Shown one piece after another: positions 9,662-18,650 of a stretch of DNA of 64,000 bases. Numbering within the stretch: the first letter of the stretch is position 1; every line of letters begins with the position of its first letter. Both the position numbers and the translations under genes were made by a program. The DNA comes from Limnohabitans sp. (GTDB lineage: Bacteria > Pseudomonadota > Gammaproteobacteria > Burkholderiales > Burkholderiaceae_C). The stretch lies in contig NZ_JAOASQ010000046.1 of the NCBI RefSeq assembly GCF_030158565.1, positions 62,001-126,000 of the forward strand. The letters are read 5' to 3'. The notes under the pieces were generated by a model. It saw nothing but the letters and a program-made list of their open reading frames with translations, made no database searches and was not told where the DNA came from.

Positions 9662-10363
9662 ATGCCCCGTTTTTACTGCCCTGCCCCCCTGCAAACTGGC
9701 CTGGCGCTGAGCTTGCCGCCGGGCGCTGCCCGCCATGTGCAGGTGCTGCGCATGCAGCCGGGCGACGTGATCACCTTGTTCAATGGCGAGGGCGGTGAAT
9801 TCGACGCCACGGTGACCCGCATGGGCCGCAGCGATGTCGAGGTTGAAGTGGGCGTGCACCATCCGATTGAGCGCGAAGCCAGCCGTGCACTCCATTTGCT
9901 GGCTGGCATCACCGCCAACGAGCGCATGGATTGGCTGGTCGAAAAAGCCACGGAGCTGGGGGTTGCCAGCATCACGCCCTTGATGGCTGAACGCAGCGTG
10001 CTCAAACTCAAGGGCGAACGTGCGGATAAGAAACTGGCCCACTGGCAAGGTGTGGCCGTGGCAGCCGCCGAGCAATGTGGTCGCAATCGGGTGCCCGTGA
10101 TCCATGCGGCCGTGACCTTGAGTGACTGGCTCAAAAAAGCACCGCTGGGGCAGCGGTGGGTCTTGTCTTTGTCCGAAGGCACGCAGCCTTTGTCGCAGAT
10201 GCCGACGGACGGACCCGTGACGGTGCTCAGTGGCCCTGAAGGCGGCTTGAGTCCCGCCGAAGAGGCCAGTGCATTGGCTGGCGGCTTTGCGCCGGTCACA
10301 TTGGGTGCTCGCGTATTGCGCGCAGAAACAGCCCCCCTGGCTGTTTTGGCTGTTTGCGCTTGA
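9662..10363 (+). CDS. rsmE: 16S rRNA m3U1498 methyltransferase RsmE
   Basis: This 233-residue SPOUT-fold enzyme methylates N3 of U1498 in 16S rRNA with SAM. The N-terminal PUA-like part begins MPRFYC and includes RHVQVLRMQPGD. The C-terminal knot carries VLSGPEGGLSPAEE and TLGARVLRAETA, the SAM-binding elements typical of RsmE. ATG 9662 gives the standard MPRFY start and lies 7 bases after the kinase stop, so the two genes are likely co-transcribed. Confidence 0.95.
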   Translation: MPRFYCPAPLQTGLALSLPPGAARHVQVLRMQPGDVITLFNGEGGEFDATVTRMGRSDVEVEVGVHHPIEREASRALHLLAGITANERMDWLVEKATELGVASITPLMAERSVLKLKGERADKKLAHWQGVAVAAAEQCGRNRVPVIHAAVTLSDWLKKAPLGQRWVLSLSEGTQPLSQMPTDGPVTVLSGPEGGLSPAEEASALAGGFAPVTLGARVLRAETAPLAVLAVCA

Positions 10364-10428
10364 GTTGAGCGGCTGCTTGGGATCTTGGTGACAGTCTTTT
10401 ATAAGCGGTTGACGATACACTCGTCCCC

Positions 10429-11607
10429 ATGAACGCCAACCTCATCCTCCTGACCCTCTGCCAGGGCCTGTTCTTCACGAACAACGTCACCTTCATCGCC
10501 ATCAATGGCTTGGTGGGTTTGTCCATGGCCCCCTTGGGCTGGATGGCCACCCTGCCGGTCATGGGTTATGTGGTGGGCGGTGCCTTGTCCACAGGCCTGG
10601 TGGCCAAGACCCAGTCGCGCTTTGGGCGGCGCATCTCCTTCCAGCTGGGTTTGTTGGTGGCCATCTTGTCTGCCTTGTTGGCCGCTTATGCGGCCTGGAG
10701 CCACAATTTCTGGTTGCTGGTCTGTGCCACGGTGATCGCCGGTTACTACAGCGCCAACGGCCAGCTGTACCGCTTTGCTGCAGCTGAACTGTCGGTGGAG
10801 AGCTTCCGCGAAAAAGCTGTCTCTCTGGTCATGGCCGGTGGTTTGATTGGTGCCATCGTCGGCCCCAATTTGGCGTCGCGCACCAAGGACATCGTTGCAA
10901 CGCCATTCATGGGGGCGTACTTGGCGTTGGCCGCTGTGGCCGTCTTGGGGCTGGTGGTGATCAGCTTCATCCGCTTTCCTGCCTTGCCGCCCAAAAAAGC
11001 CGGTGACGCGGTGGGGCGCCCTTTGTCCGTCATCATGCGCCAGCCGATCTTCATCGTTGCGGCATCCACAGCGGCATTGAGCTATGGCGTGATGAACCTG
11101 CTCATGGCCGCCACGCCTTTGGCCATGCAAGTGTGCGGTTTCGGTTTCAGCGATGCCGCATGGGTGCTGGAGTGGCATGTGATCGGCATGTTCGCGCCGG
11201 GGTTTTTCACGGGACACTTGATCAAGCGATTCGGCACCTTGACCATCATGGGGGTGGGCGTGTTGCTCAATTTTGTCTGCATCGCGGTGGCCTTATCGGG
11301 CGTGGAGTTGCACCAATTCCTGATCGCCTTGTTCTTGCTGGGTCTGGGCTGGAACTTCCTGTTCACCGGCAGCACCACCTTGGCCATGCGGGCTTGGCGC
11401 CCTGAAGAAAAAGACCGCGCTCAGGCGGCCATCAATTTCTGCGTCTTCGCCACCATGGCGGTCACCTCGTTTGCTTCGGGAGCATTGGTCACCACCGGTG
11501 GCTGGACCTGGTTGAACGTGGGCTCATTGGTGCCTGTGGCTTTGGCCGGACTGGCCTTGGCTTGGCTCGGCCTCAAGCAGCGAAGCGATCGTCCAGCCAG
11601 CGCTTGA
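10429..11607 (+). CDS. Major facilitator superfamily transporter
   Basis: The 392-residue protein has about 12 hydrophobic segments and the MFS layout. The loop between segments 2 and 3 reads KTQSRFGRR, a version of the GXXXDRXGRR signature. The segment around GGLIGAIVGPNLAS fits the usual helix 5 glycine-rich motif. No substrate can be read from the sequence. It stands alone on the plus strand, and its 3' end overlaps the 3' end of the convergent hydrolase gene by 35 bases. Confidence 0.85.
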   Translation: MNANLILLTLCQGLFFTNNVTFIAINGLVGLSMAPLGWMATLPVMGYVVGGALSTGLVAKTQSRFGRRISFQLGLLVAILSALLAAYAAWSHNFWLLVCATVIAGYYSANGQLYRFAAAELSVESFREKAVSLVMAGGLIGAIVGPNLASRTKDIVATPFMGAYLALAAVAVLGLVVISFIRFPALPPKKAGDAVGRPLSVIMRQPIFIVAASTAALSYGVMNLLMAATPLAMQVCGFGFSDAAWVLEWHVIGMFAPGFFTGHLIKRFGTLTIMGVGVLLNFVCIAVALSGVELHQFLIALFLLGLGWNFLFTGSTTLAMRAWRPEEKDRAQAAINFCVFATMAVTSFASGALVTTGGWTWLNVGSLVPVALAGLALAWLGLKQRSDRPASA

Positions 11608-12415
11608 GCACCTTGAACACCAGCTGGCGCTGGGTGTCGTTGAAGATCTCGTGGTACATCGGCGCAAAGCAGTGTGAGTGCACCACCGATGCCGGCGCCT
11701 TGGCGGCAAAGGCCGCGTTGGCATCCGGGTGCACCAGACGGTCTTGCCCGGCATAGATCAACAAGCTGGGCACTTTCCACTCGGCGGCCAAAGCCACGGT
11801 TTTGGGGCCTTCTTTGTAGATCCAGGCCCCCAGCCGGGTCGAGATGCGGTCATGCACCAGCGGGTCGAGCGTGTAGCGCTGCACCGTTTGTGCATCGCGT
11901 GCGATCAGCTTGGGGTTCAGCCCATTGCCCACGCACAGGTCGGGCCAGTATTTGGGCAAGGTGGCCAGCAACAGTTTCTGGAACAGATTGGCCCAGGTGC
12001 CCAAGGCGGGCGAGGACATGACGACCGCGTCCACATAGCGCAGCTGTTCGGCCACGGCGCGGGCCACCACCAGACCGCCCATGCTGTGGCCCAGCAAAAT
12101 CAAGGGCGCATCGTGGGCGCCATGGCGATCGCGGGTGTCGTCGATGACGGTGGCCAGGTCTTGCAAGAGGCCATCGTCGGTGTGCAGCGTGCCGCGCACG
12201 CCGTCAGAATGGCCGTGGCCTTGGTGGTCGTAACCGCGCACAGCAAAGCCCCATTGCCGCAAATGTTCGGCCACATGCTCGTAGCGCCCCGTGTGTTCAC
12301 CCAAACCGTGCACCAGCAGCACCGTGCCCCGGATCGGGCTTGGCGGCAGGGGCCAGTCGTACACGGCCAGTTGACCGGCTTGACCCTGCAAGGTGCTGCG
12401 TTTGACGTTTTTCAT
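11573..12415 (-). CDS. Alpha/beta hydrolase, monoacylglycerol-lipase-like
   Basis: This 280-residue cytosolic hydrolase of the serine aminopeptidase S33/Hydrolase_4 type resembles monoacylglycerol lipases and lysophospholipases. The oxyanion strand VLLVHGLGEHTGRY is near the start, and the nucleophile elbow is LLGHSMGGLV. An Asp in the YAGQDRLVHP turn and a His in CFAPMYHEIFN complete the triad. Its ATG overlaps the stop of the M20 peptidase gene in an ATGA, so it is the second gene of a two-gene unit. The physiological substrate is not evident. Confidence 0.85.
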   Translation of the reverse strand: MKNVKRSTLQGQAGQLAVYDWPLPPSPIRGTVLLVHGLGEHTGRYEHVAEHLRQWGFAVRGYDHQGHGHSDGVRGTLHTDDGLLQDLATVIDDTRDRHGAHDAPLILLGHSMGGLVVARAVAEQLRYVDAVVMSSPALGTWANLFQKLLLATLPKYWPDLCVGNGLNPKLIARDAQTVQRYTLDPLVHDRISTRLGAWIYKEGPKTVALAAEWKVPSLLIYAGQDRLVHPDANAAFAAKAPASVVHSHCFAPMYHEIFNDTQRQLVFKVLKRWLDDRFAA

Positions 12416-13893
12416 GGCATGCGGGCGATGACTTCGGCCACGGCAGCGGTGAGCTTCTTGGCATAGGGCACGTGCAAAAACTCATTCGGCCCGTGTGCGT
12501 TGCTCTTGGGGCCCAGCACGCCACAGACCATCATCTGCGCTTTGGGAAAACCTGCGCTGAGCATGTTCATCAGCGGGATCGTGCCGCCTTGCCCGATGTA
12601 GCCGACCGAGGCGCCAAAGTGCGCCTGGCTGGCGTGGTTGAGCGCGTGCTCGAACCAGGGCTGCGTGTCGGGCGCGTTCCAGCCGGTGGCGCCGCTGCCG
12701 CTTTCAAAGGTCACTTGTGCTTGGTAGGGCGCGTTGTCTTCCAGCAAGGTCTTGAGTTCTTGCACGGCCGTGGCCGCATCGATCAGCGGCGGCAGGCGCA
12801 GGCTGAGCTTGAAGGCGGTGTAGGGCCGCAGCACATTGCCCGCGTCTTTGAGCGCCGGGAAGCCGTCTGCACCCGTCACGCTCAAAGTGGGTGCCCAGGT
12901 GCGGTTGAGCAGGGCCTGCACTGGGTCGGTGGTGGTGGGCAGTGCAAAGCTGGTGGAGCCACCGCAGTCGTAGTGCGCCCACGGGAAGCGTTTGTACAAC
13001 TCATCACCCAAAATCGCTGCCGTGGCCTGCGCTTGCGCCATGCGCTCGGCAGGCACTTCGCAGTGAAAGCTCTGGGGCAACAAGCGGCCGGTGGCGCTGT
13101 CTTCGAGCCGGTCGAGCACCTGGCGCATGATGCGAAAGCTCGACGGCACCACGCCCGAGGCATCGCCCGAGTGGATGCCTTCGGTCAGGATTTGCACCTT
13201 GAGCGTGCCGCTGGCCATGCCGCGCAAACTGGTGGTGAGCCACAGCTGGTCGTAGTTGCCCGCGCCGCTGTCCAGACAAATCACCAAGCCCACATCGCCC
13301 AGGCGCGTGCGCAGCGTATCCACATAAGGCAGCAGGTCATAAGAGCCCGATTCTTCGCAAGTTTCGATCAGGCCGACGATGCGCGGGTGTGGCGTCTTTT
13401 GGCTTTTGAGCGCTTGCAGCGCGGTGATGCTGGCGTACACCGCGTAACCGTCGTCTGCGCCGCCCCGGCCATAGAGCTTGCCGTCTTCGTAGGTGGGCGT
13501 CCAAGGCCCCAGATCGTTGCGCCAGCCGGTGAATTCAGGCTGCTTGTCCAGGTGGCCGTACATCAGCACGGTCTGACCCGAACCCTCGCTGGCCGGGCGT
13601 GTGGCGGCCACTTCAAAAAACAGCACCGGCGTGCGACCGGGCAAGCGGATGACTTCCAGCGTCAGGCCTTCGACCTTTTGCGCCAGCACCCAGTCGGCGG
13701 CTTGGCGCACCACGGTGTCGATGTGGCCATGCGCGGCCCAGTCGGCATCAAAAGCAGGCGACTTGGCCGGCACTTCGATGTATTTTTTGAGCTCGGGCAA
13801 GATCGATCCGTCCCACGCGTGGGTCACTTCGCGCAAGGCTTGTGCGCTGTCCAGTTGGCCAGCGGGCATTTCTCGGTGCAAGGGGGCGTTCAT
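12412..13893 (-). CDS. M20 family metallopeptidase
   Basis: The 493-residue protein is an M20 di-zinc peptidase or amidohydrolase. Metal ligands lie in YGHLDKQPE, GRGGADDGYAVYA and ETCEESGSYD; a dimerisation domain follows in the middle. Members of this subgroup act as dipeptidases or carboxypeptidases; the substrate cannot be told here. ATG 13893 (MNAPLHREM) is preferred to the upstream ATG at 13956, which adds a Cys/His-rich leader unlike the family. It is coupled to the downstream lipase-like gene. Confidence 0.88.
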   Translation of the reverse strand: MNAPLHREMPAGQLDSAQALREVTHAWDGSILPELKKYIEVPAKSPAFDADWAAHGHIDTVVRQAADWVLAQKVEGLTLEVIRLPGRTPVLFFEVAATRPASEGSGQTVLMYGHLDKQPEFTGWRNDLGPWTPTYEDGKLYGRGGADDGYAVYASITALQALKSQKTPHPRIVGLIETCEESGSYDLLPYVDTLRTRLGDVGLVICLDSGAGNYDQLWLTTSLRGMASGTLKVQILTEGIHSGDASGVVPSSFRIMRQVLDRLEDSATGRLLPQSFHCEVPAERMAQAQATAAILGDELYKRFPWAHYDCGGSTSFALPTTTDPVQALLNRTWAPTLSVTGADGFPALKDAGNVLRPYTAFKLSLRLPPLIDAATAVQELKTLLEDNAPYQAQVTFESGSGATGWNAPDTQPWFEHALNHASQAHFGASVGYIGQGGTIPLMNMLSAGFPKAQMMVCGVLGPKSNAHGPNEFLHVPYAKKLTAAVAEVIARMP

Positions 13894-14086
13894 GTTGGCA
13901 GCTTGTGGAGTGGGGTGTAAACAAACACTGTAGTGCTTTTGCACATGATTGGCCATTTAAAGGCTTCACCGGCGTGACGCGAACGCGGCACCGTTCTTGC
14001 CGAGTGGCGGCACAATGGCCTCGTTGGGTTGGTGGCCAGGCGCAAGTGGTGCGACAAGCCGATCATATTTTTCTGGGGGAAGTCAC

Positions 14087-14779
14087 GTGAGTTTGCTGCC
14101 ATCCGACAAGGAAAACCAGGCTTGCTTTTCGGCAGTGCCTGCCCGCTTGGGCTGCATTGTGTTGGCTGCGGGTGCAGGCCAGCGCATGGGGCATCGGCCG
14201 AAATGCCTTTTACAACTGAACGGGGTGAGCCTGCTGGAGCGCCAGTTGCAAGCGATGTCGGAAGTCGGTGGGGCCCCATTGGTGGTGGTTTTGGGTCACC
14301 ATGCGGCACGCATTCAGCAAGAAGAGGCCTTGACGCGGTGGGCCGTCCGCACAACCGTCAATGCCCATCCCGATGACGGGCATGTCAGCTCTTTGCGAAC
14401 GGGCTTGCAGGCTTTGCCTTGGCCCCTGGACGCCGTTCTGGTGGCCTTGGCCGATCAGCCCTTGATCAGCGCACAAGATGTGCGCGATCTCTTGCACGCT
14501 TACGCCCACCGACCCGAGGGCACGCACATGGTGCAGCCCTCGTTGCAAGGCCTGCCGGGCAACCCGGTCATTTTTTCGGGGGCTGTTGCTCGGGAAATTT
14601 TGGCCCACGGTCCTCAAATCGGTGTTCGCCAGTGGCAGGCCATGCAGCCACAGGCGGTGTACAGGTGGGAAACACCCAATGACCATTACCGAACAGATGT
14701 GGACAATGAAGACGACCGTCGTTCAGTGCAAGCCTCGACCGGGCAATCTTTGCGCTGGCCGATGGATTTGGACGTATGA
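14087..14779 (+). CDS. MocA-like molybdenum cofactor nucleotidyltransferase
   Basis: The 230-residue protein belongs to the MobA-like NTP transferases, closest to MocA/CoxC-type enzymes that attach CMP to molybdopterin for xanthine-dehydrogenase-type enzymes. The nucleotide loop is VLAAGAGQRMG at 25-35, followed by the Lys of RPKCLLQL. LADQPLIS is the metal-binding motif, and GLPGNPVIF fits the family. GTG 14087 is chosen because a GGGGGA Shine-Dalgarno lies about 7 bases before it. No molybdoenzyme gene is next to it, so the target is unknown. Confidence 0.8.
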   Translation: MSLLPSDKENQACFSAVPARLGCIVLAAGAGQRMGHRPKCLLQLNGVSLLERQLQAMSEVGGAPLVVVLGHHAARIQQEEALTRWAVRTTVNAHPDDGHVSSLRTGLQALPWPLDAVLVALADQPLISAQDVRDLLHAYAHRPEGTHMVQPSLQGLPGNPVIFSGAVAREILAHGPQIGVRQWQAMQPQAVYRWETPNDHYRTDVDNEDDRRSVQASTGQSLRWPMDLDV

Positions 14780-14845
14780 AGTCTGTGGCAGTAAGCGCAA
14801 GCGCAAAGTGCTTTGACAAGAAGGTCAACCATGAACAGCATCGAC

Positions 14846-14875
14846 CTTGATGCCCCCTTGGCACGGGGCATCAAG
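14846..14875. terminator. Hairpin between convergent genes
   Basis: An 11-base perfect stem (CTTGATGCCCC with GGGGCATCAAG) encloses an 8-base loop. It lies between the mocA-like gene and the convergent permease gene, whose stop codon is inside the right arm. There is no T tract on either side, so it is terminator-like rather than a clear intrinsic terminator. Confidence 0.4.
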
Positions 14876-15617
14876 CCCGAAGGACGTCCACGATCAGCTT
14901 GATGGAAATCGCCAGCAAGCCCCATTGCACCCATTTGAAAAACCAGTCGTCAGCGATTTTCCGTGTGAGGTAAGCACCCGCCACGGTACCCGCCAAGGCA
15001 AACGGGATCAGCACCAGTGCACCCGCCAGTTCCGCAGACCCATAAGGCTGCAGCTGGTGGTAAGGCCCCAGTTTGGCCAGGTTGATGACGGCAAAAAACA
15101 AGGTCGATGTGCCGGCAAACACCAGCTTGGGCAGTTTTTGGGGCAAGAGGTAAACCTGAAACGGTGGCCCACCCGCATGCGAAATGAAGCTGGTAAAGCC
15201 CGACAAACTGCCCCAAAAAATCCCCTTTTTCCAACTGGCCGGGTGCGGCGATTGCAGGGTGTTGCGCTTGCGCCATGCGTTCAAGACAAAACCCACGCCC
15301 ATCAGGCCGATCATCATTTTCACGACCGTGTCTGACACCACCGATGCGGTGAGCCAGCCCACCAAGACACCGCCCACGCCTGCCGGAACTAGGATTTTCA
15401 GGTTGATGATGCTGAAATTTTTGCGGTACAACCACAGCCCCACCATGTCAGAGATGATGTAAATCGGCAGCAGCATCACGACCGCTTTGACCGGTGACAT
15501 GAACAGCGAAAGTATGGGCACGGACAGCATGCCCACGGTGGGCAATCCCCCTTTGGACAAACCCACCATGGCCGCAGCCAGCCCCGCCCAGATCAGGTAA
15601 TGAAGTTCACCCATCAC
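14871..15617 (-). CDS. TauE/SafE family membrane permease
   Basis: This 248-residue protein has about eight hydrophobic segments and the TauE/SafE layout, a family that exports sulfite, sulfoacetate or other small organic anions. The start segment IWAGLAAAMVGLSKGGLPTVG is typical. It begins 19 bases after otnI on the same strand, so it is probably the last gene of the sugar-acid operon and may move a carboxylate. The first codon is GTG 15617, with an ATG at 15614; either could be used. Confidence 0.85.
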   Translation of the reverse strand: MMGELHYLIWAGLAAAMVGLSKGGLPTVGMLSVPILSLFMSPVKAVVMLLPIYIISDMVGLWLYRKNFSIINLKILVPAGVGGVLVGWLTASVVSDTVVKMMIGLMGVGFVLNAWRKRNTLQSPHPASWKKGIFWGSLSGFTSFISHAGGPPFQVYLLPQKLPKLVFAGTSTLFFAVINLAKLGPYHQLQPYGSAELAGALVLIPFALAGTVAGAYLTRKIADDWFFKWVQWGLLAISIKLIVDVLRA

Positions 15618-15636
15618 AGATCACAAGGTCCTGGAT

Positions 15637-16470
15637 TCATAAATAAGGACGTGTCCAGCTCAGGCCGCGTGATGTTCCGCCCGCCGAGGCATCGGCCGGG
15701 TTGTATTCGCAGCCGATCCAGCCGTCCCAGCCACAGGCGGCAGACACCTCGTCGATGGTCTTGAAAATGTGCGCCCAGTTCACCTCGCCTGTGCCCGGCT
15801 CGTGGCGGTGTGGCACTTCGGCGATCTGGAAGTGACCCACTCGGCCCGTGGGCAGGTATTGCGCAATCTTGGTGCTCAGGTCGCCTTCGACGATTTGGCA
15901 GTGGAACAGGTCCATCTGCACCTTCACGTTGGGGGCGCCCACGGCCTGCACGATGCGGTGCGCGTGGTCTTGGCGGTTGAGGTGAAAGCCCGGCACGCTG
16001 CGCGTGTTGATCGGCTCGATCAGTACATCGCGCCCAGCCTTGGCTGCCTCAAGAGCGGCCCATTGCAAGTTGCTGACCAAAGTGGCATCGGCCGCATCGG
16101 CACTCGCATCTTCGGCACGCAAGCCGACCATGGCGTGGATGCGTGGGCAGTTGAGCGCCTCGGCATAGACCAGCGCTTGCGCAAAGCCGGTGCGGAACTC
16201 CGCCTCGCGCCCGGGCACGCTGGCCGTGCCACGGCTGCCCGATTCCCAGGCCTTGGCAAAGCCGTCTGTCTCTGCGCCGCCAGAAGGTGTGTTGAACAGC
16301 ACCTGCTGCAAACCGTTGCCCTTCAACCGTGCCGCCAGCTCTTGCGCGGGAAAAGCATACGGGAACAAATACTCCACCGCCTTGAAACCGTCTTTGGCCG
16401 CTGCTTCAAAGCGGTCCAGAAACGGCAGGTCGGGGTACATCATCGAGAGGTTGGCGGCAAAACGGGGCAT
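15637..16470 (-). CDS. otnI: 2-oxo-tetronate isomerase OtnI
   Basis: The 277-residue TIM-barrel protein is of the hydroxypyruvate-isomerase-like family. OtnI interconverts 2-oxo- and 3-oxo-tetronate, so that D-threonate/D-erythronate-derived acids can enter the OtnK-OtnC route. MPRFAANLSMMY at the start, VQMDLFHCQIVEGD and GCEYNP are the family strands with metal ligands. ATG 16470 is chosen because it gives the conserved MPRF start. It lies with ltnD, otnK and otnC, the known set for four-carbon acid sugars. A 249-base repeat-bearing gap separates it from otnC. Confidence 0.88.
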   Translation of the reverse strand: MPRFAANLSMMYPDLPFLDRFEAAAKDGFKAVEYLFPYAFPAQELAARLKGNGLQQVLFNTPSGGAETDGFAKAWESGSRGTASVPGREAEFRTGFAQALVYAEALNCPRIHAMVGLRAEDASADAADATLVSNLQWAALEAAKAGRDVLIEPINTRSVPGFHLNRQDHAHRIVQAVGAPNVKVQMDLFHCQIVEGDLSTKIAQYLPTGRVGHFQIAEVPHRHEPGTGEVNWAHIFKTIDEVSAACGWDGWIGCEYNPADASAGGTSRGLSWTRPYL

Positions 16471-16502
16471 GGGTTTTCTTTCAGCAAAAGGGGATTTCAG
16501 TG

Positions 16503-16680
16503 GTGACACATGTCACCCCAGACGATTGGTGAGCGGTGCCCCCGAATGCACCGAATGTCACCCCGGACTTGATCCGGGGTCCATGTGCACCAGCCAACGC
16601 TGGATCCCGGCTCGGAGGCCGGGATGACAAGTGGGGGCAGGCGGGGGATGACAAATGGGGGGCAGGCCGGGATGACAAGC
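16503..16680. repeat. REP-like palindromic repeats between otnC and otnI
   Basis: Short palindromic units are packed here. One is TGTCACCCCGGACTTGATCC continuing to GGGGTCCATG (16556-16585). Another is a GGATCCCGG-type hairpin ending CCGGGATGACAA (16601-16630). Partial copies of GGGATGACAA repeat twice more. A 25-base stretch of the first unit occurs unchanged at 24776-24800. This is a dispersed intergenic repeat family inside an operon, where it may trim or stabilise the mRNA. Confidence 0.75.
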
Positions 16681-16719
16681 GATGCGCAGGTGGACTGCGC
16701 TGGGCCATGTGCAAAGGCA

Positions 16720-17385
16720 TCACCACCTCGCGCCAAAGGCCTGGCGCAACTCGTCCAGATCGCTGGCGTTCAGCGGGGGGGTGTGGGGTTGCAGCAGCAG
16801 GAGTCGTGCGGTTTCTTCCAGCTCTTCGAGCGTGGCCATGGCCGCGGCTGGCGTGTCGTGCCACACATTGGGCCCTAGGCGCGGCAGCATCACGGCGCGG
16901 ATCGGCGTGCCTTGCGCGGCGTTGCTGCGGATCAGCGCGGCCACTTCCTTGGCCGCGTCCGCGCTGCCCGGCCGGTGGTAACGCACCAAGGGCACATGGC
17001 CCACCTTCATCACAAAGTAAGGCGTGATCGGTGGCAACAATTCAGGCCCGTGGGCATTCAGGCTGAGCGCCACGCAGTGCGTGCTGTGGGTGTGGATCAC
17101 GCAGCGGGTGTTGGCGTTGCTCTCGCAGGCAGCGGCGTAAATCTGGCGGTGCAAGGCGATGGTTTTGCTGCCCTTGTCGCCGCTGATTTGCTCACCTTGC
17201 AGGTCGAGTTTGGCCAGGCGCGCCGGGTCCAGAAAGCCCAAACACGCGTCGGTGGGGGTGATCAAAAAACCGTCGTCCAGCCGCACGCTGATGTTGCCTG
17301 CGGTGGCGTGCACATAGCCGCGCTCGAACAGGCTGCGGCCCACACGGCAGATCTCTTCGCGGGCTTGGGATTCGGTGATGCTCAT
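16720..17385 (-). CDS. otnC: 3-oxo-tetronate 4-phosphate decarboxylase OtnC
   Basis: The 221-residue class II aldolase/adducin-fold enzyme decarboxylates 3-oxo-tetronate 4-phosphate to dihydroxyacetone phosphate and CO2. ATAGNISVR carries the phosphate-binding residues, and HTHSTHCVAL has the zinc-binding histidines. ATG 17385 is used because the residues before it in the longer frame are not conserved, and it overlaps the otnK stop as ATGA. It is the third step enzyme of the ltnD-otnK-otnC path. Confidence 0.9.
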   Translation of the reverse strand: MSITESQAREEICRVGRSLFERGYVHATAGNISVRLDDGFLITPTDACLGFLDPARLAKLDLQGEQISGDKGSKTIALHRQIYAAACESNANTRCVIHTHSTHCVALSLNAHGPELLPPITPYFVMKVGHVPLVRYHRPGSADAAKEVAALIRSNAAQGTPIRAVMLPRLGPNVWHDTPAAAMATLEELEETARLLLLQPHTPPLNASDLDELRQAFGARW

Positions 17386-18650
17386 GCCAGCACTGTAAAG
17401 GCTTTGGTGAAAAAGTCTTCGGTCCCAAAGTTGCCCGACTTGAGCGTGATGTGCACACCGCCGCTGCTGGAAGGCGCGTGGCACCACGGCACGCCCGGGT
17501 CGATCTGCGGGCCGATCTGCAGCTGCGCGATGCCCAGCGCCTGCACGCAAGCGCCTGAGGTCTCGCCCCCGGCCACCACCAGCTGCTGCACGCCCAAGTC
17601 CACCAGACCACGGGCCACAGAGGCCAGCGCATGCTCGACCAAAGCACCCGCCTCGGCCACGCCCAGCTGCGCTTGCACGGCTTTGACGGCATCCGGCTCG
17701 GCGGTTGAATACACCAGCACCGGGCCGCCCTTGAGCAGCGGCGCGGCCCAAGCCAGCACCTGCTGCACCACGGCATCGGTTTGCCCATGCATCAGGCTGG
17801 CAGGATTGATCGCCAGCGCGGGCCGTCCGGTGGCTTTGAAGTGCGCCACCTGCGCGTTGGTGGCCAGCGAGCAGCTGCCCGACACCACCGCTTGCAAACC
17901 ACGGGCTGCAGGCAACTGGCTCGCTTGCAGCGAAGGCTTGAGCCCGAAGTTGGCCGACAGGCCAATGGCCACGCCCGAGCCTGCGGTGAGCAGCGGCAGG
18001 TCTTTCAAAGCCGAACCCATGCGGTGCAGGTCTTCGTTGCTGGTCGCGTCCATCACCGCCACGCCCACGCCTTCGGTGCGCAGAGCGGCGATGCGCTCGC
18101 GGATGGCTGCCTCGCCAAGGGCTACGGTTTTGTAATCGATCAAGCCCACCTTGCGCTGGGTTTGCGCCTGCATCACACGCACCAAGTTCGCGTCTGTCAT
18201 GGGCGTCAGCGGGTGGTTCTGCATGCCGCTTTCGTTCAACAGCACATTGCCCGCAAACAGGTAGCCTTTGAACACGGTGCGGCCGTTGTCCGGAAAAGCC
18301 GGGGTCGCGATGGTGAAGTCTGTGCCCAACGCGTCCATCAGCGCCTCGGTCACCGGGCCGATGTTGCCCTCGGGCGTGCTGTCAAAGGTGGAGCAGTATT
18401 TGAAATAGATTTGCTGCGCCCCTTGGGCTTGCAGCCACTTCAAGGCTTCCAGCGATTGCGCGATGGCATCGGTGGCGGCAATGGTGCGCGACTTGAGCGC
18501 CACCACCACCGCATCCACATCAGCGGCCAGGGGCGCTGAGGGCACGCCAATGGTTTGCACCACACGCATGCCCGAGCGCACCAGGTTGTTGGCCAGATCC
18601 GTGGCGCCTGTGAAGTCGTCGGCAATGCAACCGAGTTTCAGCTTGCTCAT
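17382..18650 (-). CDS. otnK: 3-oxo-tetronate kinase OtnK
   Basis: This 422-residue kinase of the four-carbon acid sugar kinase (DUF1537) family phosphorylates O4 of 3-oxo-tetronate with ATP. The sugar-binding N-terminal domain starts KLGCIADDFTGATD. The nucleotide-binding C-terminal domain has VVAGGETSGACVQALG. Its start overlaps the ltnD stop by 4 bases, and its stop overlaps otnC, so the three genes are tightly coupled. A second member of the same family (oiaK) lies 10 kb away. Confidence 0.92.
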   Translation of the reverse strand: MSKLKLGCIADDFTGATDLANNLVRSGMRVVQTIGVPSAPLAADVDAVVVALKSRTIAATDAIAQSLEALKWLQAQGAQQIYFKYCSTFDSTPEGNIGPVTEALMDALGTDFTIATPAFPDNGRTVFKGYLFAGNVLLNESGMQNHPLTPMTDANLVRVMQAQTQRKVGLIDYKTVALGEAAIRERIAALRTEGVGVAVMDATSNEDLHRMGSALKDLPLLTAGSGVAIGLSANFGLKPSLQASQLPAARGLQAVVSGSCSLATNAQVAHFKATGRPALAINPASLMHGQTDAVVQQVLAWAAPLLKGGPVLVYSTAEPDAVKAVQAQLGVAEAGALVEHALASVARGLVDLGVQQLVVAGGETSGACVQALGIAQLQIGPQIDPGVPWCHAPSSSGGVHITLKSGNFGTEDFFTKAFTVLA